Part shown: in pieces, positions 12,090-26,600 of the stretch | How positions within the stretch are numbered: position 1 is the stretch's first letter | Layout of the letters: the number at the start of each line of letters is the position of its first letter | Source: Strix aluco | Taxonomy: Eukaryota > Chordata > Aves > Strigiformes > Strigidae | Direction of reading: 5' to 3' | NCBI RefSeq assembly: GCF_031877795.1 | Contig: NC_133932.1 | Span: 37,401,180 to 37,465,179 of the forward strand | DNA: 64,000 nt | The notes under the pieces: model-generated | What the model was told of the DNA's origin: nothing | What the model saw: only the letters and a program-made list of their open reading frames with translations | The model's database searches: none | Position numbers and translations under genes: made by a program

Positions 12090-15000
12090 GGGGGGCACCC
12101 TCGGAGAGGGAGAAACAAAATAATACAGGAATGAAATCAAAAGGGTGCCCTGAATGTGGGGCAAATACATTCATCATCTTGACAGAGGAGGGAGGAGAAA
12201 TTAACCCCTTCCCCAACATTTGAGACATTTTAACCTGGAATGCTTTTATACCTTTTTTTTTTTTTTCCCCCAAGAAACAAAAAACAAAGCCAAAGTTGTC
12301 CTGATTTCAAAAACAAAATTAAAAACAAACACTGAAAATTAATACATAATCCCAAAACAAATCAAATTTTTCAGTCAATTCAAAAGAAAAAACTTTAAAT
12401 TCTTTTTTTCTTTTCATTTTGTTGAGAAAGCAGAATTTTTTCATGTTTTTATAGAACCAAAATAGGCACTTTTCCAAGGTTATTTTGCTTCAGTCAATGA
12501 AGGAGAAAAGAAGAAATATCCACACCATTTCAACTTGGAGGGCAAAAAAAAGAAGGCAATAATTGAAGAGGCCGAAGCACGGCCCATCCAGCAACCTGAC
12601 AGTCCTCAGGCCACACCGCGTTCTGCTGAAATGTTTCCAGGACAGAAGCATTCTATGCAAACTCAGTATCCAGAGAGCTAAAGCACAGGACTGTAAATAG
12701 GTTCATGCCACTATGGTCTTTCAGGAATAAGATCCCCTGTTGTCTCATCTCATGAGCGACTAACTGATTTTTCATTTCTCAACTTTATGATTTTAAAGAC
12801 ATTAGGAACAGATTTTTTTAAACCTTTATCTGTGGAAAAGGCATTAACTTTTCCACATTAACGCTTCAAGATTTACAGCTTTCCTTTTTGCTGGTGACAG
12901 TTCAGGAACTGCTTCACCAGTTCTGTGTATTTCTACATATTCAGTTCACATCTTCAATAATATTCAGACCAAAGCAGTGATTCTGTGTTTATTAAATTCA
13001 TGTATGATTTACGCACAAGGTAGATTGATTTCTTGGGGCTTTGGAACAATGGCATTTACACTGACTCTGAGAAAAACCCCTCTCGGGAAAATAATATATT
13101 TCATTACAGCTTTGACTAGCCCCTAACGCTACGTTTACTTGTCCTGCACACCTTCTTACTGCTAATACCAGAGCTGGAGCTACTTGAAATACGAAGCCCC
13201 TAACAACACCGTCCTAACCCCATGATGTACTGTTGGCGAACTTTGGGCCCTGACTTTTTGGGTCCATGATTGTCTGGATATAGGTGCCTGTGAGTAACCT
13301 GATCAGAGGGTTTGAGCATGAGTGCCAAATCCAAAACGTTCAAGAAACATCAAAGGTAGAGGGGATAAGAGAGATGTCCAGAGAAATCCAAACATGTCAC
13401 GCACCCATCAGACGTGGAGTAACTCCCGAATCCTGACTGAACCAGGCAGAAGCCAGGCAGTTCTTGGTCAGGACAGGAATTGGTGCTCCAATCACCCAGA
13501 TTCCCTTTTTTGTGCTTTCATTTCAAATGAGTAATAGTACCACTCATTTACTGGCCTTGTCTGCATGCCATTTCCTCGGACCTTTTTTTTTTTTTCCTTT
13601 ATAATTGCTGTTTAGGTAGGTTAGCTGGTGCTCTGGAGCCGAGTGGGTTATGCACAGTAGTGACTTGAAGCTCATCAGTTGCCATTATAGCTCCTATTCA
13701 TCAAGTCCTCACAGGCATCTTTAATGCTAAACTCTATAGCCAAGAAATCAAAATAGAGATCTCAGTCATTGCTTGTGATGATCTACCTGGTTAAATAAAC
13801 CAGCCTTCAAAAGAAAAATAACACACTTCATGCAAAAGATCAGAAGCTGTAAGTGTCCAAAGGCCCCGCAGTACAATTTCAGCCACTGTAAATTAATGTT
13901 TACATGTCAAAAGCCTGTAAGTTATTATGTAAGTCCATATATACACATGTATGTTTACACTTACTATAATTTGGAACAAAAAAGAAACCTTTGGGATGAG
14001 TTTTAGCTTATTTCAGTATAAAACAGGTTATCACATATTTCAACATCACCTCATGCACCACAAAGCTACAGAATGATGCATTTTTATTCTAATAATGAAA
14101 GAAGTATTGCACTGATTTATGATAAAAAAGGAAAAGTTTGCCCCATCCCCGTCTCCAGTTGCAAATGTTTTTTGCCTGTGTGACACCCATGATCTGTTCT
14201 CCTCCAGAAACAGAAAGGTCACATCCAGGTTGACACTACACCTGCTGCAGGAAAAGCCAACCAGATGTATCTTTATGAGCCCCAGCAGCAGCGGCACTCG
14301 TACTTTTCATTCCCTAAGCCAGATTTTCAATGGCAACCCCTAAACACACCAGTCAGCATAGTTCACTGACTGATGCTCTTACTTTCTCTGTGAACTCAGA
14401 AAATGTAGCAAAACTCCTAGTTTTAATTAATCAACAGCCTCTAGAGTATTCCACTCCGCTCTTTAAGCAAAACACATCAACTCTGGCCCAAGGCTGAGCA
14501 CCTGCCTTTTCATTCCTCATCCTGGATTAGTTCCTTGAGGTTGAAGCAGGTGAGACAACCCAGTTTGACCTGTGCATGCTCTGGCTCTTCCAAAAGTTAT
14601 GGCCAAATTGTCTTTGAACAAATAAACACAAAGCTCAAGCCCCTACAACCAGTGGTCTCTTGAAAAGTCAATCTTTTTTCCTAACCCTGCTGGGATTTCA
14701 AGCTCACAGCCACCACGTCATTTCTGTGACTGTAACACACTTTCCTACTGCAGGAAATACTAGTAACAGGCTGCAGCAGGGCAGGGATGGCTCTGCTCGG
14801 CTCCCAGTTCAGAGGTGGTGCCCACTGCTTGCTCCTCTGGCTCCGCACCACTGGGAACATCAAAGGAGCTGAAGCCGGTCAAAGCAAGGTCCCAGTGAGC
14901 ACCCTGTCTTACATCAGCCCATGGCAGATGATGAAGGAAAGAGCAGATACAGCGAGAAAGTCTGCAACAACACCCCCTGGGTCTGCCCTACCAGTCGCTG

Positions 15001-18000
15001 GCAATCTAGCATTTGTTCTTTGCATTTAACAGCCCTCCATCAACTTTTTCTTTCCAGAATTTGCACTTACTGCCATTGCTGCCAACACAAATAAACTTGG
15101 CAGCACCACGGGAAAGGCTGGGAGTCTTCCCACAGAATAACAGTCTAGAAGTTGCCCCTATGACTGAGGCTGGAAAACAACTGAAATGCAAGGGAGGGAG
15201 GAGAAGGAGGAAGATGCCAGCAGAGAGTGGGCAGGGTGGGAGGTGGATGAGAGACACAACTGGAGAAGGGAACATGGAAGAGTGGGGTAAGTGTATAAAG
15301 TGATATTTATCCTAAACTGAAGAAGCCAGAGATTATGTTTCCTACGAAGTAGTTGAGGGAGTGGGCAGGGGCTTGACCTCCCTTTATTGCTGTGTTAGAC
15401 ACATTTACTGATTTTCCTGAAGTCCTAGCTCCTGGAAACACGTGACTTTGCCATAACCTTAACTTTCATCACAAAGAAAGAAAGGAAAAGTCCAGCCCTC
15501 ATAGTTATAGGGTAAACTCAAAACCTCAGGAGGCAAATAAAACCGCCCCAAAACGTACAGATTTTTTAATTGTCATGGTTTCTAAAGCTGATTCAGTTTG
15601 CACACTTGGAGCTAACTACATCAACGGAGACTACATATATATATTTGCTTGTCAACATCATCTTTATCTTTAAAAGCAACACTTCACTTTGCTACTAAAC
15701 AGACTTGTTACCCAGTCACGTCAGACTATACAACATTTGCCTCTTGACAGCAAGTTTTTCAATTCTGTCTCTCAAGTTCTGACCAAAAGGGTAATTTTTC
15801 AATCATCAGAGAATGGGTTTGACACTTAGGATTTAGTGCCCCATAATTATGTCTTTAAGGTCAGAGAGTTGAAGTGTACTAAAAAACCACAACAGAATAG
15901 GGCTAGAAAACTAACAGTTGAGAATGTTGCTGGAACAAAATATTAAAAAAGGCTTTTTATCTTTTAAACACTCAATTCTGTCCAACTGCAGTAACGATTG
16001 AAACTTTTTTTCATCTCATTTTGAGCACACCTTTAAAACCAACCACAACAATGGATAAAGCTTCCTGCATCCACTTCCTGCTATGAACCATTCTAATTCT
16101 TTGAAATAAATATGTTTTGGGTTATTTTTGTAAGGGTAATGTTTAATATCTGTCCCCCAGCGTGTAAATGCATAGAATACACCAAAGATTTAACATCTGC
16201 TACAAATAATTTTACAGAGGATCTCAAGTTCTCTATTTTAAGATTATTAGGATATTGTACAGGTGGCCAAATTATTAAAATATGGTTTAAATTCAACACT
16301 CATGCATTTTCATAACATGTATTGGATTTTAAAGTCTGGAAGCCACATGTCAACACTAGAAATGACAAGGCCGGCTTGCTGGCAGTTCAAACATTAAAGG
16401 CCACTTTCAAAACATTACAGACTTGCTTTGCAGCACCGCAGCTGTGGCAGCAGGCTGCCCTGCAGGAACACTTAGCAGCACCCCCTAGGTAGAGGTGATT
16501 TTGTAAAAAGTTAAGGCAAGCTACTTTCCTTTCAGACAAGTGAGCGTTTCCATGAGCATTACAGCATTACTTTCTCTACCCCATACTGATTAAGTCAAGA
16601 CCTTTACCAACTGATCTGAATTTTAATATCTAAGTGCACACTGCAAGTGCAATGCAGAGTGAAAACTGAGGCATACAAACAACTGCTTTTGATTCTCTTT
16701 CGTTGTTCATGAAATACCATGAAAGCTAAATAAAGCTAAATAAATGTGGTATTAAAGAGCCCTACTTACTCTTACTGAGTAAGACTCAGTATTTATTCCT
16801 ATTTTGAGTGAGTTGCTCCTTAATGAATGAACAGGAACCTCTTGCCTGTTGCACTCACGTGGTGCAGAGCTCTGGGGACCTGGCTGGGGAGTTTGGGTCC
16901 CAGCTGGAAGGAAGTAAATGATTCACACCAGCATGTGCAACATGAAAACCCACTTCTGCTGCCTGTGGTTTTACCGGGCTGCTCTGAAGACCGGTAAAAC
17001 AGGAACTTTTGCACCTTCTTTGGGGGAAGCACTAGCTATGATGTTGCGAGGGAGAAGAATTGCTGTGCTCACTTCCCTCTGTCTCATGGTTACAAGTGGA
17101 TGCCATTACCTCAAGAAGCACCCTACAGCACCACCTGAGCTCCTTGGGTCTGAGAGCTCAGCTAGCACATCTGCTGTTTTAGTTCCTAAGAGCCAGCGTA
17201 TGTCTTTGTGCTTCCAGGCGATCCCTGCGAAGCCACAATCCACAATCGGGAAAGGGAATAGCACACGTGGGAAGGGGAGCTGGGATGATACCCGGTGAAG
17301 GGGGAGCCTCATGCTGCAGCCCACCTGCTGTAAGCCATCCCATTCACAAATGTTTTATTTTTCAATACATAAATTTTTGAGCATGTTCAGGGTAACCACA
17401 TCAAGTACGGGACTCTTACTGCTTTAGCTAGAGTAACATCAGACACAGCTGAGCATGAATCAGATCAGAGTCAAAAAACATCTCAGAACTGAGCCGATAC
17501 AGAATCTGATCTCCAGCACTCACTTGGGGAAATATTTCTGTCCAGATTTTTTTAAAAAGACAATTAATTGAAAAAGTCAGTGAAAAACTAAAATTTACAT
17601 GAGCCTTAGAAAGCAGTGTCACACAAACGAGCACCACAGAACAAACCAGATCACAATTCTGATCATCTGACCTCTCAGTCACCTCTGTATTGGGATGCTC
17701 AGAAAAGTAAACAATAGGATCATTGTCCAGTAGGACACCAAACAGAGCATTCGCAGTCAGAATCAACAAAATCTTCACTGAAAATTATGCTAGACAAACC
17801 TGCACAATCTAGAATTTCTTTACTTGCCAGACAGGGTGTCAGCTGGGAACTATGGGGATTCATACTTGGTTTTACTCATAAGATCTTTACAACAAGCCTT
17901 GTAGGAGACAAAGTTCACATCCATAAAGATAAAAAATGGGCTTACCACAACACCTGGGTACAAGGCTATTTATAAAAATCCCACAGATTGAACTATTTTT

Positions 18001-19890
18001 TGTTAAAAAAAAGCTACTAGATTTCAATAGTTGTTAAAAGTAAATATTCTTCACATACACTCTCATAGAGCTCATAGAGAAGTGGAAGAACATAAAATAA
18101 AAACTATAATGGCAGGTGCTACGGAATCCACTATTGCAGGGCATTACCTCACACATTGCACTAAAAGGTTATCTCAAATGTGCTTGCTTTCTACCATTTG
18201 GAAAAAAACCCCAACAACCTGACATTCTGGCTTCAGGTTGAAGAGTTTTGCACCAGCACTTTCTAAGTAATGAACAAAAGAACTGCTTGTTTCTGACAGC
18301 ATCCGCAGGGTTTCTTGAAAGTGTCCTCCAGGGTTTAAGGGTGGAAAGAGCCAGGCACAGTATTTTGTACTTGCTCACTGTGGTTATTATTCTGCGCAAA
18401 AAATATGTTTTTCAATCCAATTTGGAAGCAACTTAAACGGAGCAGCACAAAGGCATTCTTTGTGACCTGCAAGAATGTTACTCAGGCCAGCAGGGAATAG
18501 CTAACCCACCTTAAAACCTACTTTTATTTCACAACCATCTCAAACCCTAATTTTATAGGATGGTCAGTGCTAAGGTTGTAAGAGCACAGTAGCACTGTGC
18601 ACCTTTCCATACTGGGTGCCTCTGTTCTCATATAACCTTCCAGCTACAACCTTTCTACCCACAGGTTTTATTATTTTTAAGCAAGGCTGTACATTCACCA
18701 TTCATCTGTTCAGTAATCAAATTGCAGTTTTTAGTGATTGTGACTATTTCGGCCATTCCCCCTTTTGTTAATTCCCTCTGAAGCAGCAGATTGGCTTTAA
18801 AGTCTATAGAGCTGATGGAGAAAAGATGGCTTTCATTTCAGTACACCATGAAAAGAGATCAAAGTCCAAATCAGATCTAACAGAAGAATTCAAATATCAG
18901 TCCTGAACGTAAGAAGTATAGTGGTTTTAGCGTATGAAAGCACGCTGTAATCCTCTGATTACAACACAGGGGAAGAACGCATGGTCTGTTCAGTAAATGC
19001 TTATGTTAAGAAAGTGCCTTTGAAGGTACATCACTATTCCTGCAAAACATTTTCTGCTTCAAAGCAATTACTCAGGCAAGTACATAACATACCATACAAA
19101 GAACATTTAAACATTTAGTTATACAATTATTTGAAAGTAAAAAATTTGAGACTATAACCTGCTATTTAACCTTTAACTTTCTTCCACATACATGAGGAAC
19201 ACAGAGGTAGATGAACAAGGTTCAGGGAGCACATTACTGGACAGGAGGCAGGCAGTCACTGAAAGGTACCTTCAGATGTGAGCTCCAACTGCTTTAGGGC
19301 CACAAAAGGCTTGGGCTCCAACAGGAACATTCAGGCTCATGCTTTTGTGCACGGTACCAGTGTTTCTACTGATGGCACACAGCAAGGAGAAATTGTACAG
19401 GAAGGACTGTTACATCATGTCAAATCCAGAAGGAACATAATGGGATAGAGAAGTGTTCAAGAAGCAGAGCTGAGCATGTTTTCATGATGGATTTTCAAAA
19501 GACTGCAAGAATTTTATTACTGGAGAGTCATTGCACTCTATGTGATCACAATAATAACAGGGAAAATGAAAGCAGAATAGCAGGTATATTGCTGTTTTGG
19601 GCATTCAAATGTGAAGGTTTTGTAATGAATTCAAATAAATCCCAGATTTCCTGGCTTGGACATTACTTTCTAACTATGGCTGTATAGTCCTGTATTCATA
19701 TACCTGTGACCTGAACTGCACAGACACCAACGTGTTACAAGCCAAAATCTAAGGAGCCTCACTAAAGAGCTCATTAAGATGGGGGTCAGGCACATCATCT
19801 TTGAGTCAGAGCCTTCAAGGAAAGAGAGAAGATGTCTGCCTACCAAATACATTCTGCAGCATGATAAAGCAGATTAGACTTGAGAAGAGG
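12090..19890. other. gene-free AT-rich stretch
   Basis: No coding exon, RNA gene or intact mobile element was recognised. The sequence is mostly AT-rich with short T and A runs (for example 12,250-12,266 and 13,585-13,597) and a short TA run near 15,635-15,645. Open frames of 60-126 codons are scattered over both strands and look like chance. Confidence 0.5.
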
Positions 19891-19895
19891 CTGTG
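19891..19895. repeat. 5-bp target-site duplication, left copy
   Basis: CTGTG precedes the TG start of the LTR-like element and matches 20,754-20,758. The local GTGTGTG run makes the exact boundary slightly ambiguous. Confidence 0.45.
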
Positions 19896-20753
19896 TGTGC
19901 TGGTGCAATTCTCACCCCTCCCTACCCCTCCTTGTTGGGCTGCCCCCCCACCCCCCAGCTATGCACCAGTCTGTGGAGATAAGCCTGGCTCCTGCCCCTT
20001 CCCTTGCTCAGAAACAGTTATAATGGCCCATCATCTCCTAATGGCCTGGCACACCTGTGCCTGGGATGTGGTTAAATGGGAACAATAACAGAGTTGCACA
20101 TTCATCAAATTCTTGTGTAACTGCTGGAAGGCACCAGAAGGTATCTGACAAAAGTCAATTATCTTGGACCCTAGAAACTGTGACCACGAGGGAGACCCTC
20201 TGAGCTCCTCTGGATCTCAGCGGGCCTGTGACCTGCAACTCCCCTGAGCTGTGATGCCTCTCAGGTACCAAACCCTTAAGGTGTCGTCTGCTCCAGACTG
20301 AAGGCCAGGGCAAAGTCCACCCACTGGAGTCTCAATTATGGCCCGTCGAGGAATGCCAAGGCATTGTATTTGCTCTAAACTCGAGAGGGAAATTTTCTTT
20401 GAGCTAGCTTCTCTTTCACCCGTTCTTTCTCTGTTTATTGGGGTGTGTGTGTGTGGGGGTGGGTACGTACCCTTGTTTCTGTGTGTTTGTCTGTTTTGTG
20501 TTCATTCTACTGAATTCAAACACCTTTGTTTCTGTGTGTTTGCCCGTTTTGTGTATGCGCATGTATGTATGTATAAATTAAGGTACCGTCAAGTAAGTTA
20601 GTGTGAATCTTGTCATTTTAGAATCTGTGAATAAGTCGCTTTTCTTTCTTTCAGCATTTCTGAATTATTTTGTAATAATAAATTGCTGTTAGTTACTAAT
20701 AAACCTAGATTTCTTACTAAATCATTACCGTGTCAATTCTTTCATCCATGACA
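19896..20753 (+). mobile_element. solo LTR of an endogenous retrovirus-like element (858 bp)
   Basis: The element starts TGTGC, ends ATGACA and is bracketed by CTGTG on both sides, the TG...CA plus 5-bp duplication signature of LTR integration. The order inside fits a plus-strand LTR: a TATAAA-like box at 20,572-20,577, then AATAAA at 20,677-20,682 and 20,698-20,703, close to the right end. A GT run near 20,444-20,460 is followed by an imperfect repeat of about 52 bp (TTTCTGTGTGTTTG near 20,477 and 20,529). No second LTR or internal coding sequence lies nearby, so this would be a solo LTR left by recombination. A 5-bp duplication is common for ERVL-like elements, but the family cannot be named from here. 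The call rests on structure, not on a database match. Confidence 0.6.
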
Positions 20754-20758
20754 CTGTG
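20754..20758. repeat. 5-bp target-site duplication, right copy
   Basis: CTGTG immediately follows the terminal CA of the LTR-like element and matches 19,891-19,895. Confidence 0.45.
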
Positions 20759-23500
20759 TCCTTGGTTTGGAAGGCAACATTCTTCAACGGAAGACAGCTT
20801 GGTGTTATCTGAAAAAAAATGGGTAGCAAGTGGCTTAGATGATTTGAAAACCGAAAAAACTCTTCCAGTCTAATAGTTTACTCTATCTGGTTTCATTATT
20901 TGCATTTAGCCTAATACCTTAACAAGTCTTATACAATCACATTTCAGACATGCAGGCAAGAATGCACTTCTTTCCCCAAAGCTTTTGAAGCCATCTGCCA
21001 CATTTGACAAGTTTTAAGTTTATACACTCCTACAAGTATTACAAAAACCAGCAGATGTTAGAAACAAAGAAAACCTTATTGCAGGCTCTTACTAGATACT
21101 GGAGAGCATAGAAGAAAACAAACAACTTAGCAATGTCCAAATACGAAAAAATCTTCATCCAACGCTCACATCTTATGAGATACTCAGGCACCATTATTTC
21201 TGATGCTTCCAGAACTATTTTAAGGAGGGGAATATGAGCTATTTCATTTATCAAATTATGGAAAAAGATAGAAGGAATTTTAAATTAAAATATCTTCTTT
21301 CACTGCCCTATAGTACTTACTATGTACTGGAAGAGGTTGACATTTCAAATTTATACAGCACAACCCAGCTGACACTAGTAAGGAGTCGTCTTACTGACTA
21401 TACAGTGTGCACATGCCCTGGCCTATACAGTTTCACACCAGAGAGCTACTACTGCACAAAGCTTGACCTCATCTGTAATGTGGATCACAGAAATATACCT
21501 GAACGCACAGGGTGAAACTAGTAGCTCAGTAGTATCCAACAGAGAAGCACCACCATCCTACCTAAACATTTCCAGCTACGGAGAGCTATCACACCCTTTG
21601 GAGCAAGAATAATTAGCCTTTGGAGCATTCTGCCAATGCACCAGCTTTCAGTCTTTCTAATTTCATCTTTCAAGTTGCTACAGTGTTTTGTTTGCCACTT
21701 TTATTCAAGGTGTTTAAGAGTATTCTCACACTTCATCATACACCCAGGTTGGAAACTGCATGGGAGATAAAACCAATACTAGAAGTTTGTTTACAGTTCC
21801 TGTAAGAGCCTGCATATTTACTATTAAAGATATTTCTTGTTATATACTTTATTACGAATCAAACATGTTCAGTATGCAAGAAAATGGTGTAGCCAATGTG
21901 CGACTTTTTCAGGGAAACAGAATTCTCAGCTCAGATCACACACACAAACAGGTTTTAATTAAAATGCTGCAGAGAAACAGACAAAAAGCCCAGAAGGAAC
22001 CATGTCCTGCACTTCATGCTTCAGAGTTTGTTCCAAAATACACTACCACTTAAAGCAATTTAAATCAATATCTTAACTGACACGCAACTTGATATCCACG
22101 ACAGGAATATTCTACTACCATTGAAACTGCAACGTACTGTGCAGTTAACTTCCAAAATCAGAAGCTGTAGTGGGCCTGCTGAAGCCAGGGGCAATACTTG
22201 CTTCAGTGGATGTTGACTAAGCTAATCACTTTCAAACCTGAAGGGATGACAGTTCTGTGAAAGGAATACACTGTTCAAAAATGTCCACTGGGCATCCAGT
22301 GCAAGTCAAAGCTAAACCTGGTAGAGAATTTTGAAGCTGTTACTCTTTTGTTCCAAAAGGATAAGCAGCTACAGGCACTTTAAAACATCTCTGTGCAGTG
22401 ACACCACCAGCAAATTACCTGGTAGCAAAAGAAATACTATCTTTAACAGCATTCTTAAACAAAATGTTAAATTAAACAGAGGATATATGAAAGAATTAAT
22501 ATTTTAAATACACCGCTGAAATTGTTACCAACTTTCAGGTCATTTTTTGAGACACTTTAAAACTCGAACTTTTACTTTCCTCTAAAAATCACATACTCTG
22601 CATAAGAGGTCTTTTACTATTCCTACTGTTACCAGCAATTTGGAGTTTTAAAGTGGATAGATTAAATCAGTTTGCCCTGGCAAATCCATCTGAAGCAGCT
22701 TGTGAGCCTAGCACACCCGTTTCACTGGGAGAGGTTCCCACCACTGTCAGAGATCTGACAGCAGGGAATGCTCCTGCGCCTCTGTGGCTCCTGCTCAAGG
22801 TCTGAAGCTGAAACTGCCACAAAGGCGAGCTCTCAGCAAGGCACTTCGAATGGGAGCTGCAGCACCAGAACTGGGCACCTCTCTCTTCCTGCCAGATCTG
22901 CAGGCAGCAGCATCCTGAACACCTGTGATGATCTACTCAGTGAATGCAAGTCACAGCCCCTCCATGCAGTTCAAAACAGCTCCACATTCCTGCTTCCTAC
23001 TAATCAGTAAAACAAGCTTATTTTCCACCAGTAAGTCTTTTAAAGGAATTTACCAAACCTTACTTACCATATTTCGTATCAACACATATATAAAAAAATG
23101 TATATGCACACATACATATGTATCATTCATACACACACACAAATTGTATATCTGTATGTAAAAAGGTGCAGAGCATATTTTCTCCATCACAGACACATCT
23201 TTAAAGAGGATCAAATATTAGGAAAACATTTGTCTCAAAATAAAGTAAAAAATAGGTGTTCTCATAAGATACAGACAGAATTCCTTAACTGCATTTCCTG
23301 TTTTACATATAAAAAGTATACATTTAGATAAAACAATCCCTTCAGGAGGAGAAAAAGAAGTTGCTTTTCATATTCAAGATATCCTTCCTAAAATCACTCA
23401 AGAAGACAGTCAGTCTCCCAAGCCATGCAGAAGAAATATATGTGTTTGTAGTGATGAATTTGAAAGTAACAAAAATGAGTGCAGAAGTAAAAATCTACTG
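20759..23500. other. gene-free stretch beyond the PSMG1 3' end
   Basis: No exon or known repeat was recognised. A mixed TA/CA/ATAC-rich low-complexity patch lies at about 23,085-23,160. The right end may include the terminal bases of the PSMG1 transcript if the proximal poly(A) signal at 23,504-23,509 is the one used. Confidence 0.45.
23085..23160. repeat. low-complexity TA/CA-rich patch
   Basis: Short runs of TA, CA and ATAC units follow each other (for example ACACACACAC near 23,132), which suggests a degenerate microsatellite. Confidence 0.5.
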
Positions 23501-23503
23501 GAA

Positions 23504-23509
23504 TTTATT
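23504..23509 (-). terminator. putative PSMG1 poly(A) signal
   Basis: Forward TTTATT reads AATAAA on the gene strand, about 95 bases beyond the PSMG1 stop codon. It is the first canonical hexamer after the stop and would give a short 3' UTR. Other downstream sites are possible. Confidence 0.5.
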
Positions 23510-23602
23510 CCACTTTTAAGGAAACAACTACAATTCCAAAGTGTCCTTTAACAGAAGAAACTGGAGTTTACGAAAGTGCAGTCTGTGTCATAAATGTCCT
23601 CT

Positions 23603-23677
23603 TTAGATATAGATATTATTGTGAGTCTCGTTGGTTGTCAGTAACTTCTTCAAAATCTTTGTGCTTTCAGATACATC
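23603..23677 (-). CDS. PSMG1: PSMG1 coding exon 7 with stop
   Basis: Residues 262-285 and the TAA stop at 23,603-23,605. It encodes STKILKKLLTTNE and the C-terminal IYI. Acceptor TTCCTAG|G. Confidence 0.93.
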   Translation of the reverse strand, partial: DVSESTKILKKLLTTNETHNNIYI

Positions 23678-26600
23678 CTAGGAAAAGGAAGAGATTATCA
23701 GCATTAGCTACACTGCTGGTTACAAAACAAACCAAAAAAGCTTCACTGTCCTCTATTCCAATTTTTATTACTCTAAGTATCAGTTTGATGAAAATGTTAA
23801 CTGTGAGCAAAACTCAGGTCCAGAGACCTGCTAAGGGCTCCAAATGAATTTGCAGTTCAACCACAGAATGGGATTTGTTAACTTCATTCCTCCTTGCTTG
23901 TATATGAGAGGAAGAGCCTGCATAGTTGCTGTTGCCTTCCATCAGAGTTTAAACATCTACAGAGTAGTCTGTTACACTTATTTAGCAGACCAGTATAAGC
24001 TGTAACAAAAACTAACTTGCAATTCCCACATTTAAAGCTGAAATAAATACTTCAATACACACAAACCTCTTCTGCCATTTAAATGTAAGTTCAATTGGCA
24101 AAACTGAGGAGTGTTTTGAACCAACTATACCTCAATTAAAAACGTTTCAGAAAGAAGCAAAACATTCACCTTAGTAGCTATAATGTCATGATTTCACAAC
24201 AGTTTTGCACTAATCAAACAGCTAAGAATCATCTTTAGAAATTCTGTCTTTTAATTCCAGAAAGAAGTTATAGGTCAAAATAAATTTCTTAACAAGCTTC
24301 CATGTATGGCACACGACAGGCAGATACAGAGCCGTCTTCCACATGAATGTAAAAAAAAATATATATATACTTAAAAGGTTTTAACATGAGACACCTCCAA
24401 AGGAAACTGCAGCTTAAACAACCACAAGAAATCACAACCTGATATACTAGTACCACTCCAAGAGCCTGAAAAGTCAAAATGAAGTTTTGAGAGAAGCTGT
24501 AGATTCATTATTTCTAAGCAACTTACAAACAGATGTTACAGCAGGTACTGTACCAGAAATCATTGTCCTGTCATTAAAGTCTGTATTTTTCTGCCTTTTC
24601 AGGTGGAATCCTCATAGTGGCACATCAACACCAGAATGCAAGAGATGAAAGACAGACAAAAATAGACCAAACCTATCATTAATTTTTAAATACGGAATTT
24701 TACCTTGACTAAACTCTTCAGGATTTTAGAAGAAAGCAGAGGCTTGAACGCTTCAATTGTAACCGTGTCCAGTTTGATGACATCAGTGTAACACTGATAC
24801 AACACTGCAGGAATCTGCCGTACTTGACAATAACTCAAAACTAAATACAAGTCAAAAGAAAACATGTGTTACATTCAGCAGAGAAGGAATCTCAGTTCTG
24901 TGTATATAATCACATTTGTTCTGGCCAGAACTTCAAAAGTATGAAAGTTTATAAATTGTCTACTTGGGATTCTGAATGCTAGACCAGCCATCCCTCATTT
25001 CCCAGGTACACTAGAAAATAAACCACCAAAAATTAGTAAAATGCAGTTAGTATTTTTTCCTGGCAAGTATCTTCACTGGAAACTGTATAATCTTGGTAAA
25101 CAAAAATAACAACCAACAAAAAACAACCAAACATAAAAACTCAAAACAAACTGTGAACAAGATAAACTTTTTCTAGAAAGATCACACTTTTAGCTCCTGC
25201 CAGACAAGTTTTTCCTCATGATGCTACCACTAATTTGGTACTCTATAATTAAAAGCCTCGGGGGTTTTATTGCATTACGTAATAAAACTGAATCTAACTC
25301 TTACACGAGATTTATCAGCAGCACTGTGAAACCTACTTTACCTGTAATATGCAAAAAGGACTTTCTAAACCTCAGTCTGGATGCCCAGATGAAAAGAACT
25401 CTCAATAAAACATACTTAGCTCATAAGTAAAATGTCCCAAAACTCCCCATATACAACATACTTTGTAAGGCTATACTGAAAAATTTGCTAGTACTTATGT
25501 CCCACACATAAGGGTAAAAGGATTTGTGGGTGGTTTTGAAATTTGTCCCCATTTTACGAAACAACATGTAAGATGTCAAGCTGTTAGGAATTAATTTTCA
25601 AAAAGCTAACTTGTTAGTCAGTTCACACGATTAAGTAAAAATTCTAATTGCAATGGGAAGCCCTTCAAAGTGAATTCTGTGTTGCCACCAGCAGACTTGT
25701 AAATAACTGGAATTGCAAAATACCAGCAGCAGGAAGATCTCGCACAATGTTTGGTTGTTCCAGCAGTGGGCAGCAGACCTGTTCTTTGAATTCTTTTGTC
25801 TTCAAGGCTTTCAGAAATGGAGATGGAAGTGTTAAAGTGGATTCCTGAGTTTTATAATCAGCTACAGGACATGTTGAAAGAATGGTTACTTGCAAGTCCT
25901 CCTTTCGCATACGGCCAAAAACCTGGAATAGAAATGTTAACACATAAGCAAAATTTATCTTTTCACAGTAACAGCATAAAACCACAAAGATTCATTTCCA
26001 TTTCAGTGCAGATGGCAAACGGCAGTTTAATGCAGGTTTGCAGGACTATCTAAAATTTGAATCACAACATTCAGGTAGAAATTTCACATGCACTGCTCTT
26101 GGGATGGAGATAAAAAACCCAAAAGAACTGCTAACATATTTATCAAGTCTGCTGATTTTCTTGAGAGGCTTTCGGTTTTCAGCACTCTCTTTTCACCTGC
26201 AAATATATTAAGACTTACTATTTTTACTAATGGTGATTGTAGAACAAAGAAGGACTCCAAATAAAACCAGGCTGCTTATGACAAGACAACAGCTTGCTAA
26301 ACTACAAGACATTCAAAATTGAAATTGTGCTCTCTAGAGTATTAATTTTAAATACTCAGATTTTATTATGTTCAAGTTGAATTGAGAAAGAGAACCTCAA
26401 TTTTTCCATGGTCCTTCTCAAATTCAAAGAAGAGAGTTTTGAAAACATTGTACAAAACCTACTTTTGGAGCCATTGCATGCCATCCCAAAACACCAACAT
26501 GCTGCACAGTGTTCCACTGTTTTTAAAGAACATATGTCAAAATGAGCAGAAGCATGATAAACCTGCACCTTCCCTTTATACTGTCCTCTTCAGATTTATG

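Noticed and set aside
11510-12223. Overlapping open frames up to 237 codons over the 11.5-12.1 kb CpG island
   Set aside because: Both strands stay open here because stop codons are AT-rich. The translations are Pro, Arg, Gly and Ala runs with no domain.
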